A stretch of 7,136 nt of DNA from Deltaproteobacteria bacterium (GTDB lineage Bacteria; Desulfobacterota; Binatia; UBA9968). Positions 1 through 5,816 of the stretch are shown in pieces. How positions within the stretch are numbered: the first letter of the stretch is position 1; each line of letters starts with the position of its first letter. Made by a program: the position numbers and the translations under genes. Location: NCBI GenBank assembly GCA_023250495.1, contig JAHFAP010000048.1, forward strand, positions 1 through 7,136. The letters are read 5' to 3'. The notes below the pieces were generated by a model. The model did no database searches. It worked only from the letters and a program-made list of their open reading frames with translations, and was not told where the DNA came from.

Positions 1-1
1 A

Positions 2-886
2 CAGGGAGCGGGCCCGATGATCGTTACGGAGCGGGCCGGGCTGTTTGCCAAACATGGGCTTCATGTCGAGAGCCGTCTGATGGGCGGCGCGAAGGGCGTG
101 GTCAAAGGGCTCATGGGAGGAGAGATCCTATTCGGAAATCTCGCCGCCCCCGCGCTGTTACGCGCCGATCTTGTAGAGGGAGCGGATTTGGTTTTTCTCA
201 CCGGAGGCATCAACCAGCAGTTCTTGGTGGGTCGCCCGGGAATCAAGCATCGCGGTGAGCTAAATCGCGCGGCGATCGGTTTCGTCGGCGACGGAGGATT
301 GAACGACGTGCTGGTTCACTTCGTCGTCGAACAACTGAAGAAGGAGGGCGTTCGCGAGCTTCGCCTCGCTCCGCTTCCGAGCGGCGGCAGAGAAGGCACG
401 GCTCTCCTGCTTGCCGCGGAGTGCGACGCGCTGGTGATGACGCCGCCTGAAGCCGTCGAGGCAAGGAGGCGAGGCTGCGCCTTTGTCGTCGACTTTGCGG
501 AGTTCGGTTTGAATTACGCCTTGGGCGGAATCGCGACGCGCCGGAGCACCGTGCGCGATGACCCGGATCTCGTCAGGAAATTCGTCAAGGCATACGTCGA
601 GGGGATGCAGCGCTACCGGACCGACCGGGCCTTCACCATCCAAGTCCAGCAGGAATACAGCGGGCTCTCAGATCGGAGCATTGCTGAAGAAACGTATGAT
701 CTCACCCGGCCCGGGATGCCGGCGATTCCTTACCCTGTGATCCAGGCCTTAGCGACCGCGCTGAGGATGATGTCGAGAGATTTGCCCGGCGCGGCGACGG
801 CTGACCCGCGCTCGTTTGTGGAAGATCATTTCATCAGAGAGTTGGAAGAGTCAGGTTTTCTTCAAGAGACCTACGGACGGCGGTAG
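2..886 (+). CDS. ABC transporter substrate-binding protein, NMT1/SsuA-like (5' partial)
   Basis: This looks like a periplasmic solute-binding protein of the NMT1/THI5/SsuA superfamily, the ligand-binding part of ABC importers for sulfonates, nitrate, pyrimidine precursors and related small molecules. The frame is open from base 2. The first ATG (position 17) falls inside the conserved N-terminal segment (GPMIVTERAGLFAKHGL, resembling the family's 'GLF..HGL.VE' motif), so the true start and the signal peptide lie left of the window. About 294 residues are visible, against roughly 320-340 for the family. Other family-like parts are the glycine-rich stretch (GGAKGVVKGLMGG), the 'NLAAPALLRADLVEGADLVFLTG' region, the mid-protein 'ALGGIATRRSTVRDDPDLVRKFVKAYVEGM' segment typical of the second lobe, and a normal C-terminus. 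The ligand cannot be predicted from this sequence. No permease or ATPase gene is visible; they could lie to the left. The gene converges with the C26 peptidase gene. Confidence 0.82.
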   Translation, partial: QGAGPMIVTERAGLFAKHGLHVESRLMGGAKGVVKGLMGGEILFGNLAAPALLRADLVEGADLVFLTGGINQQFLVGRPGIKHRGELNRAAIGFVGDGGLNDVLVHFVVEQLKKEGVRELRLAPLPSGGREGTALLLAAECDALVMTPPEAVEARRRGCAFVVDFAEFGLNYALGGIATRRSTVRDDPDLVRKFVKAYVEGMQRYRTDRAFTIQVQQEYSGLSDRSIAEETYDLTRPGMPAIPYPVIQALATALRMMSRDLPGAATADPRSFVEDHFIRELEESGFLQETYGRR

Positions 887-962
887 GCAGAATTTGAAAG
901 TTTAGTAATTCACACGCATTAGATTCTGTCATATTTATGTCCTCTCTCCCGAAGCCTTTTGA

Positions 963-1008
963 CCCTCACCCTTCCCTCTCCCTGGCAGGGAGAGGGTTAG
1001 AGTGAGGG
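963..1008. repeat. Imperfect inverted repeat between convergent genes
   Basis: The left arm (963-983, CCCTCACCCTTCCCTCTCCCT) pairs with the right arm (987-1008) around a 3-base loop. The inner 10 pairs (CCCTCTCCCT with AGGGAGAGGG) are perfect. The outer part pairs again through CCCTCA/TGAGGG after a small mismatched bulge. A pyrimidine-rich arm followed by its purine-rich complement with a tiny loop resembles short dispersed intergenic repeats (REP-like) seen in many bacterial genomes. It lies between the ends of two convergent genes, so it could act as a bidirectional transcription end or mRNA-stabilising hairpin. Neither side has a T-run, so it is not a textbook intrinsic terminator. Confidence 0.65.
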
Positions 1009-1021
1009 TAGAGTGAGCGAA
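1000..1021. repeat. 11-base imperfect tandem repeat
   Basis: GAGTGAGGGTA (1000-1010) is followed directly by GAGTGAGCGAA (1011-1021), with 9 of 11 bases identical. The first copy is part of the right arm of the neighbouring inverted repeat, so this may be a local duplication at the edge of that element. No function can be assigned. Confidence 0.4.
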
Positions 1022-1056
1022 AATAAGTGAAGGTAACAAATATTCGGACGTTTATA

Positions 1057-1800
1057 TTAGAAGGCTTGGCGACCTTTGCAGGCCGAGACAAAAGCGGCGA
1101 ATATCTTCCTCTGCGAGCGATCTCTTTGGGTGAGAAACTCCGGATGCCATTGGACTCCGAGGACGAAAGCGTGATCCTTGCTCTCGATCCCCTCGATTAC
1201 GCCGTCCTCCGCACTGGCGTTGACGATCAATCCCGTCCCCAGCTTTTTCACCGCCTGGTGATGCGTCGTGTTGACCTCAAGAGTTGCGCGTCCCGCAATC
1301 TGTCTGAGCTTGGTTCCGTCGTGAATCTTGACTTTATGTCCGCCTCGGTCTTTTAGTTTTCCTTGCTCGTGCTCCGCCGCGCCAGGAATCTGCGTGCCGA
1401 TGTCTTGGTAGAGCGAGCCGCCGAGGGCGACATTGATCGCCTGCGCCCCGCCGCACACTCCCAGGATCGGCGTGTCCCGCTCCAGCGCCAGCGAAATCAA
1501 CCCCAGCTCAAACTGCGTCCGCTCTTCGATCACCTTCCCCAGCCGCTTTGTAGGTTTTTCGCCGTAGAATCTGGGATGGATGTCGAAATTTCCGCCGCTG
1601 ACCACGAGGCCGTCGAGACGCTCGAGAAGTTTTCTGATCGTCGCTTGCGACGATGCGATGGGGAGAATCAGCGGGATCGCTCCGGCCTGCTGGAGCGCGC
1701 GCGCGTAGCGCTCGTGGAGCACGATCAACGGCCCGGCTTTGTTGCCGGACCGCGGCCGCGCCGTGATGTCTGGGGTGATGCCGATAAGGGGCTGCTTCAT
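1057..1800 (-). CDS. Peptidase C26 / gamma-glutamyl hydrolase-like class-I glutamine amidotransferase
   Basis: A 247-residue member of the peptidase C26 family (PuuD-like gamma-glutamyl-gamma-aminobutyrate hydrolases and relatives), which hydrolyse gamma-glutamyl amide bonds. The start fits (MKQPLIGITP) and is followed by YARALQQAGAIPLILP. Next come the VVSGGNFDIHPRFYGE segment (67-81), the nucleophile elbow GVCGGAQAIN with Cys116, the NTTHHQAV segment (177-184) and GVQWHPEF with His219 and Glu221, which complete the Cys-His-Glu triad. Most relatives have Arg after the nucleophile ('CRG'); here it is Gly117. There is no signal peptide, so the enzyme should be cytoplasmic. Its ATG shares an ATGA overlap with the stop of the upstream slt gene and no strong ribosome-binding site precedes it, suggesting translational coupling. 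The real substrate is uncertain: polyamine catabolism (PuuD) is one option, but no other puu gene is present, and a wall-peptide substrate is possible. Confidence 0.85.
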   Translation of the reverse strand: MKQPLIGITPDITARPRSGNKAGPLIVLHERYARALQQAGAIPLILPIASSQATIRKLLERLDGLVVSGGNFDIHPRFYGEKPTKRLGKVIEERTQFELGLISLALERDTPILGVCGGAQAINVALGGSLYQDIGTQIPGAAEHEQGKLKDRGGHKVKIHDGTKLRQIAGRATLEVNTTHHQAVKKLGTGLIVNASAEDGVIEGIESKDHAFVLGVQWHPEFLTQRDRSQRKIFAAFVSACKGRQAF

Positions 1801-3836
1801 TTCTGCTCGCCGTAAATCTTTCGGTAGAGCCGCAGGTTCCGCAGCACGAGCTTCACGTAGAGGCGGGTCTCGGCATAGGGGATGCGCTCGATAAACTCAT
1901 CTTCGTCCACAGTGGCGATCTGCGCTTCCCAGCGGGAGACGGCGTTCTCGCCGGCGTTGTATGCGGCGATCGCTTTGACCAGACTCTTCGAGTAGCGCTG
2001 CAGGAGATCTCTCAGATGGTGCATCCCCAGAGTCAAGTTGAGCGCGGGCTCGAAGAGCCTCTCGCGTTGAGGCGGCGGCAGGCCCAGTTGGGTGGCTACC
2101 TTGGCCGCGGTGGAGGGGAGAAGCTGCATCAATCCGAGGGCGGATGCCGGAGAAATCGCCTTGGGATCGAAGAGGCTCTCCTGGCGGATCAGCGCCACGA
2201 CGAAATACGGGTCCAGGGTTTTTTCCTGCGCCAGCTTTTGCACAGTGTCCCAATAGGCCAGTGGGTAGCGGTAGCGGGCCAGCTCTTCGGAGGAGCGAGG
2301 AATCTGATTGGCCAGAGCCACGCTTCGAGCGTATGCGCTGTTGCGCGCATACTCACGCATCAGCAAAAACCGGAGTGAAAGCTCTTCGTCGCCGAGATTT
2401 TTGACTTCGTCTAACTCGGCCACGGCCATTGGGTTCAACGCCAAGTCGGCAAGCTCGTGAGCCCGGGCAAGATGAAAAGACTGAACTGAGCTGAGCACGG
2501 GGACCGTCGCGGTGGAGACGCTGGGTTCGGCCGCCTTTTTCTCCTCGACGGCCACGCCCATCCGGGTAAGCCACCCGGCGGCAGCGCCTTTGTAGTAGCT
2601 CTCTTCCGGCTCACCCAGGATGGCCAGAAAAATCTGCTTGGCCTCATCGCTCTGCCCCATCCTGTTCGCGCTCCGCGCCTGCCAGTAGCGGGCCGCGGTC
2701 CCGTATCGTGCGGCCTCTCCACTCACCGCCAGCCGCTTGAAGGCCGCGTTGGCGCGGTTGTCGTCGGCGCGCAGGTAGTAAATCCACGCCGATCTCCACG
2801 CGGCCTCTTCGCGCAGTTGTTTGTCTAAGGATTTTTTAAGGATGTTCTGGTAGGCGGCGAGGGCTTCATCGATTCTGCCCAACGACTCGTAGATGCGCGC
2901 CGAGGCGAACTCGGCAAAATCGACAAAAGCGCTTTTCGGGTAGCGTTCTCTTAATAGCCTGAAGTATTCGAGGGCTTTAAGATCGTCATCGCGATTCCAG
3001 TAATTCAGCGCGAGCTGGTGCAGCGCGGTCGGCGCTTCTGGGCTCTCGCGAAACCCCTGCACCACCTCGGTCAGTATGGGTGCCGCTTCGTCTCTCTTCC
3101 GCTGGGCTTGGTAGAGACTCCCGAGGGCCATCAGAACCCGCGGACGGAGATTTCCCTGCGGCGTCTGTTCCAGAAGATTCCGGTATAGCTTCTCAGCCTC
3201 CGGATAGGCCTGCTCTCGCGTCAGCAGCTCACCCTCGCTCAGGAGCGCCTCCGGCGTGGTCAGCGCGAAAAGATCGGGAAATTTCTCTCTCAGCGCGGCG
3301 ACCGATTTTCTCGCTGCGGCGGCCCACGGGGAGAGAGCAGAGGCGCGGCGCAGTTCCTGGTACGTGGAGTAGGACTGCTTCCAGTCCTGAAGGGCTTCCT
3401 GCGCCTGGCCAAGCAGATAGCCGGCCTCATCGGAAATTTCTTTTCTCGCGCGCTGGGAGCGAAGCGCGCGCAGTTGTTCCATCGCCCGAAGATAATTTTT
3501 CTCCGTCAGGGAAAGTTTTGCGAGCTGGAGGCCGGCCTGCGGCGCCCAGACGCTGTTAGGAAATTTCTGCTGGAGCTGAGAAAAGTATTGACGGGCCGCC
3601 GGGAGGTTTCCTCCGTTAACGGCGATCTGGCCGAGGTAATAGAGGCTGTAGTCCTCCAAGAGATAAGCGCGGTCTAAGGTTTTGAGAAAAGTTTCCTCCG
3701 CCTGGCGCGAATCGCCTTGAGAAAAAAGGGCGTAAGCCTCGGAGAAAAGCTCGCGGGGATTTTGCTCTTGAGAATGGAGTCGGCAAGGAACGAAAAGTGC
3801 GGACAGCGCGAAGCCAAGGGCGAATAGTTTTTGCAT
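1797..3836 (-). CDS. slt: Soluble lytic murein transglycosylase, Slt70-like, with TPR-rich N-terminus
   Basis: A 679-residue exported enzyme that cleaves the MurNAc-GlcNAc bond of peptidoglycan, forming 1,6-anhydro-MurNAc ends. A hydrophobic signal segment (residues 4-18) ends near LHS-QEQ (about 22/23). The 'VPC' before it is a poor lipobox, so a soluble periplasmic form is likelier than a lipoprotein. Residues about 26-425 form a long run of TPR-like helical pairs (for example AYALFSQGDSRQAEETF, LGSLYQAQRKRDEAAPIL and RIYESLGRIDEALAAY), equivalent to the alpha-superhelical ring of Slt70. A low-complexity linker (about 429-450) leads to an Slt70-type linker domain (455-530). The catalytic SLT domain starts near 535: IRQESLFDP holds the catalytic Glu553, then SPASALGLMQLLPSTA, AAYNAGENAV and the terminal YAETRLYVKLVLRNLRLYR. 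The length is close to that of E. coli Slt70. An in-frame stop just upstream leaves ATG 3836 as the first possible start; no Shine-Dalgarno is visible. It is the first gene of a two-gene unit with peptidase C26. Confidence 0.92.
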   Translation of the reverse strand: MQKLFALGFALSALFVPCRLHSQEQNPRELFSEAYALFSQGDSRQAEETFLKTLDRAYLLEDYSLYYLGQIAVNGGNLPAARQYFSQLQQKFPNSVWAPQAGLQLAKLSLTEKNYLRAMEQLRALRSQRARKEISDEAGYLLGQAQEALQDWKQSYSTYQELRRASALSPWAAAARKSVAALREKFPDLFALTTPEALLSEGELLTREQAYPEAEKLYRNLLEQTPQGNLRPRVLMALGSLYQAQRKRDEAAPILTEVVQGFRESPEAPTALHQLALNYWNRDDDLKALEYFRLLRERYPKSAFVDFAEFASARIYESLGRIDEALAAYQNILKKSLDKQLREEAAWRSAWIYYLRADDNRANAAFKRLAVSGEAARYGTAARYWQARSANRMGQSDEAKQIFLAILGEPEESYYKGAAAGWLTRMGVAVEEKKAAEPSVSTATVPVLSSVQSFHLARAHELADLALNPMAVAELDEVKNLGDEELSLRFLLMREYARNSAYARSVALANQIPRSSEELARYRYPLAYWDTVQKLAQEKTLDPYFVVALIRQESLFDPKAISPASALGLMQLLPSTAAKVATQLGLPPPQRERLFEPALNLTLGMHHLRDLLQRYSKSLVKAIAAYNAGENAVSRWEAQIATVDEDEFIERIPYAETRLYVKLVLRNLRLYRKIYGEQK

Positions 3837-3848
3837 GAATTCATAGAG

Positions 3849-3877
3849 ATTTTAATGGAGCGCAAAGAAAGATTCAA
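3849..3877 (-). promoter_or_regulatory. Sigma70-like promoter for slt
   Basis: On the minus strand TTGAAT (3877-3872) and TAAAAT (3854-3849) are separated by exactly 17 bases. They match the -35 consensus in 4 of 6 and the -10 consensus in 5 of 6 positions. The predicted RNA start falls near 3842, only about 5-6 bases before the slt ATG at 3836. The mRNA would therefore be nearly leaderless, consistent with the missing Shine-Dalgarno. This is a pattern match only. Confidence 0.5.
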
Positions 3878-3973
3878 TACGGACCGCGGAACGACAAGCG
3901 TTTCACTGTTGCCTCGAAAGGTTGAACAGGCCGCCGAGGCATGATAGCTGAGCTTCAGAGTCACTATGCGCAC

Positions 3974-3980
3974 GGAGGGA
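3974..3980 (+). promoter_or_regulatory. Ribosome-binding site that fixes the TTG start of the CoxG-like gene
   Basis: GGAGGGA is an excellent Shine-Dalgarno sequence, 6 bases before the TTG at 3987. A TGA at 3984-3986 directly before the TTG closes the frame upstream, so the in-frame ATG at 3966 would give only a six-codon peptide. The TTG is the first usable start and has this site at good spacing. Confidence 0.75.
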
Positions 3981-3986
3981 AGCTGA

Positions 3987-4421
3987 TTGAAGATCGAAGG
4001 TAGTTATACATTCAAAGCGCCCAGGGAGAGGGTTTGGCAGGTGCTGCTCGACCCGAAGATCATGGCTCAGTGCATGCCGGGCTGCGACGGTCTCAAGGAG
4101 GTTGCGCCGGATCAGTACGAAGCGACCATGAAGATCGGGGTCGCTTCCGTCAAAGGAACCTACAAAGGGAAGGTCTCCATCAAGGACAAGCGCGCCCCTG
4201 AGCATTACGTCCTCAGCGGCGAGGGAACGGGAGGTCCCGGCTTCATGCAGGGCGACGTGGTGATCGACCTTGAGGATCAAGGCGGCGAGACGGTCCTTAA
4301 GTATCGCACGGACGCCAAGGTCGGCGGGTTGATCGCCGGGATGGGCCAAAGAATGCTGGGAGGGGTCGCTAAGATGGTGGTGGAGCAGTTCTTCAGGAAG
4401 ATGGAGGAATTTATTTTTTGA
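3987..4421 (+). CDS. CoxG-family SRPBCC protein (CO dehydrogenase subunit G-like)
   Basis: A 144-residue protein of the SRPBCC (START/Bet v1) fold, in the CoxG group. It opens with MKIEGSYTFKAPRERVWQVL, followed by LDPKIMAQCMPGCDGLKEV (the family's 'IPGC..L' position), YEATMKIGVASVKGTYKGKV, the GEGTGGPGFMQGDVVI glycine-rich segment, and a C-terminal helix from VGGLIAGMGQRMLGGVAKMVVEQFF. In CO dehydrogenase clusters CoxG has been linked to membrane recruitment of the enzyme, and many homologues occur outside such clusters with unknown roles. This copy is the bare SRPBCC domain without the C-terminal extension or membrane tail that longer CoxG proteins carry. No coxL, coxM or coxS is in the window, so a role in CO oxidation is not supported here. 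The start is TTG at 3987, backed by a strong ribosome-binding site. The last 11 bases overlap the end of the convergent M23 gene. Confidence 0.87.
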   Translation: MKIEGSYTFKAPRERVWQVLLDPKIMAQCMPGCDGLKEVAPDQYEATMKIGVASVKGTYKGKVSIKDKRAPEHYVLSGEGTGGPGFMQGDVVIDLEDQGGETVLKYRTDAKVGGLIAGMGQRMLGGVAKMVVEQFFRKMEEFIF

Positions 4422-5202
4422 TGAGCCCGCGGCGAGGGTCAATGGGAACGCCGTTCACGCGCACCTCATAGTGAAGGTGCGGGCTCGTGCTCTTGCCGGT
4501 GTTGCCGACTTCCGCGATCTGCTGGCCTTTTCTCACCTGATCTCCTCTGTTCACGTAGATCTTCGAGAGATGGGCGTATTGCGAGGTGATTCCCTGGCCG
4601 TGGTTCAAGATCACGGTGCGGCCGTTGCCGTTGCTTTCGCCGGTGGTTTCCACAGTGCCGTCACCCGGAGCATAAACCGGCGTTCCTGTGGGATTGGGGA
4701 TGTCGAGTCCGGAGTGAAACTCGACCTTGCCTGTCAAGGGGGAGACGCGCTTGCCGACCCCGGAGGTTATTTTGCCCGTGGCTGGCCAGTCGGTGGGGAT
4801 TGAGGCGATCAGCCGCTCTAGCTCGGACTGGAGCGAGTTGAGGCTTTGCTGCATCTCCGTGATCGCGTAGTGAGCGTTGGTCGAGCTTCTCTGCGGGGGC
4901 GGGACTGAGGCCTCGACTGTCTCCCGCAGCCCCGTCCAGTCGGCGAGCAGTGTCTGAATGCTCTGTGTCTGGTCCTGCAGGCGGGACAGCTCTTCCCGTT
5001 GGGCCAGAGCTTTCAACTGGAGCTGTTTGACATTTCCGCTTTTGAGTTTCATCCACACATAATCGCCCAGGAGCCAGCCGCCCAGGGCGAGCAGGATCGT
5101 CGCCCCACAGAGGAGAACGCGGACCGACCTCTGGGTAAACACTAACCGGCGGATGCGGGCTTCGCGCGACGCGAGAATAAGAATCGAGTACCGCTTCTCC
5201 AT
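4411..5202 (-). CDS. Membrane-anchored M23 (LytM-type) zinc endopeptidase
   Basis: A 263-residue protein of the M23 metallopeptidase family, which cuts peptide cross-links of peptidoglycan. A short basic cytoplasmic N-terminus (1-27) is followed by one membrane segment (about 28-47). A periplasmic, probably coiled-coil stalk comes next (about 56-135, with heptad-like stretches such as LKALAQREELSRLQDQTQ and ITEMQQSLNSLQSELERL). The catalytic domain covers about 143-258. HSGLDIPNPTGTPVYAP gives the zinc ligands His163 and Asp167. YAHLS carries His211, and PHLHYE carries His242 and the third zinc ligand His244. All catalytic residues are therefore present, and the enzyme should be active rather than a LytM-type regulator such as EnvC or NlpD. 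It follows the bactofilin gene by 9 bases. The AAGG formed over the bactofilin stop codon (TAAGG) sits 7 bases before the ATG and may serve as its ribosome-binding site. The 3' end overlaps the CoxG-like gene by 11 bases. Confidence 0.92.
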   Translation of the reverse strand: MEKRYSILILASREARIRRLVFTQRSVRVLLCGATILLALGGWLLGDYVWMKLKSGNVKQLQLKALAQREELSRLQDQTQSIQTLLADWTGLRETVEASVPPPQRSSTNAHYAITEMQQSLNSLQSELERLIASIPTDWPATGKITSGVGKRVSPLTGKVEFHSGLDIPNPTGTPVYAPGDGTVETTGESNGNGRTVILNHGQGITSQYAHLSKIYVNRGDQVRKGQQIAEVGNTGKSTSPHLHYEVRVNGVPIDPRRGLIKK

Positions 5203-5211
5203 GCCTCTGCC

Positions 5212-5661
5212 TTAAGAGCTCTTCTGCGCCGCCGCGATCTCGTCGCCTCTCATCTTGCAGCGGCCGTCAAAGACAACCCCTTCTTCCAGAACCAGGATCG
5301 GGGTCATGATATCCCCGAAAATTCGAGCGCTGCTGCGCAGCTCGACGCGCTCGCGCGCCAAGAGACTTCCGGTGACCTGCCCGCTGACAATGGCGGTGCC
5401 TACTTGCACTTCGGCTTCCACCTGCCCCGTTTCTCCCACGAGCAGGGTGTCGGAGGAAAGGAGCTCGCCGCGGAATTTTCCGTTGACGACCAGGGTCCCG
5501 ACGAAGCGCAGTCGCCCTTCGAGTTCGCAACCCTGGTCGATGACCGAAGTCGAGTCTTCCTCGGAGACCGAGCCGTTCCCTCTCCAGCGCCACACGAGAT
5601 TCGCTCCTGACCTGAGCGCGCTGCTCAAAGCCGCGCTGGCCGAATGGTCTTTGCCAAACAT
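5212..5661 (-). CDS. Bactofilin (polymer-forming cytoskeletal protein)
   Basis: A 149-residue bactofilin (DUF583 family), a cytoplasmic protein that polymerises without nucleotide into filaments through a right-handed beta-helix and positions cell-wall enzymes. The N-terminus begins MFGK, as in many bactofilins, followed by a flexible tail. Residues about 11-28 (ALSSALRSGANLVWRWRG) could be an amphipathic, membrane-touching helix. The repetitive beta-helix core runs from about 38 to 137, with the usual pattern of short strands and turns: VIDQGCELEGRLRFVGTLVV, NGKFRGELLSSDTLLVGETG, VEAEVQVGTAIVSGQVTGSL, then ARIFGDIMTPILVLEEG and VVFDGRCKM. A short charged C-terminal tail follows. It heads an operon with the M23 peptidase. 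The same pairing is known elsewhere, for example CcmA with Csd1 in Helicobacter pylori, where it sets cell shape. A clear promoter lies upstream. Confidence 0.93.
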   Translation of the reverse strand: MFGKDHSASAALSSALRSGANLVWRWRGNGSVSEEDSTSVIDQGCELEGRLRFVGTLVVNGKFRGELLSSDTLLVGETGQVEAEVQVGTAIVSGQVTGSLLARERVELRSSARIFGDIMTPILVLEEGVVFDGRCKMRGDEIAAAQKSS

Positions 5662-5719
5662 GATCTTCTACCAACTGCTGACGCGGGAAAGCCAAAAGCC
5701 GTCAAGCGAAAACGAATGG

Positions 5720-5749
5720 ATAGTATTCAAACTTTTCAACGCTTGTCAA
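5720..5749 (-). promoter_or_regulatory. Sigma70-like promoter for the bactofilin-M23 operon
   Basis: On the minus strand a perfect TTGACA (5749-5744) is followed after 18 bases by TACTAT (5725-5720), a 4 of 6 match to the -10 consensus. The predicted RNA start is near 5713, giving a leader of about 50 bases before the ATG at 5661. It is the best promoter match I noticed in the window. Confidence 0.6.
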
Positions 5750-5816
5750 CCCAAACCATGGTCTCTGTTGACGTTCCCCTTGCATTGCCGACCCCTAAAA
5801 GTTAGGTAGATAGGGC

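Noticed and set aside
17..886. ATG at 17 as the real start of the substrate-binding protein
   Set aside because: It falls within the conserved N-terminal family motif and the frame is open to the window edge, so the gene is cut by the window rather than starting there.
1027..1356. Plus-strand open frame beginning in the gap and running into the C26 gene
   Set aside because: Most of it is antisense to the C26 peptidase, which has intact catalytic motifs. The small part outside has no protein-like pattern.
3080..3559. Long plus-strand open frame (159 codons) inside slt
   Set aside because: Antisense to a strongly supported Slt70-like gene. Its translation is rich in Pro, Ser, Arg and Ala, typical of a shadow frame in GC-rich DNA.
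3922..3950. Possible promoter TTGAAC-17-TAGCTG for the CoxG-like gene
   Set aside because: The -10 match is poor (TAGCTG), so I could not support it beyond chance. A promoter is expected in 3878-3973, but I cannot place it.
4381..4425. T-run at the end of the CoxG-like gene as an intrinsic terminator
   Set aside because: No stable GC-rich hairpin precedes the six Ts. The run is explained by Phe codons on one strand and Lys codons on the other.
3903..4442. Minus-strand open frame (179 codons) across the CoxG-like gene
   Set aside because: Wholly antisense to a clear SRPBCC family protein; no family-like motifs and no ribosome-binding site of note.
5768..5808. Possible promoter for the glycosyltransferase (TTGACG or TTGCAT with TAGGTA)
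   Set aside because: TTGACG has no -10 box at 16-18 bases, and TTGCAT-17-TAGGTA is weak at both ends.
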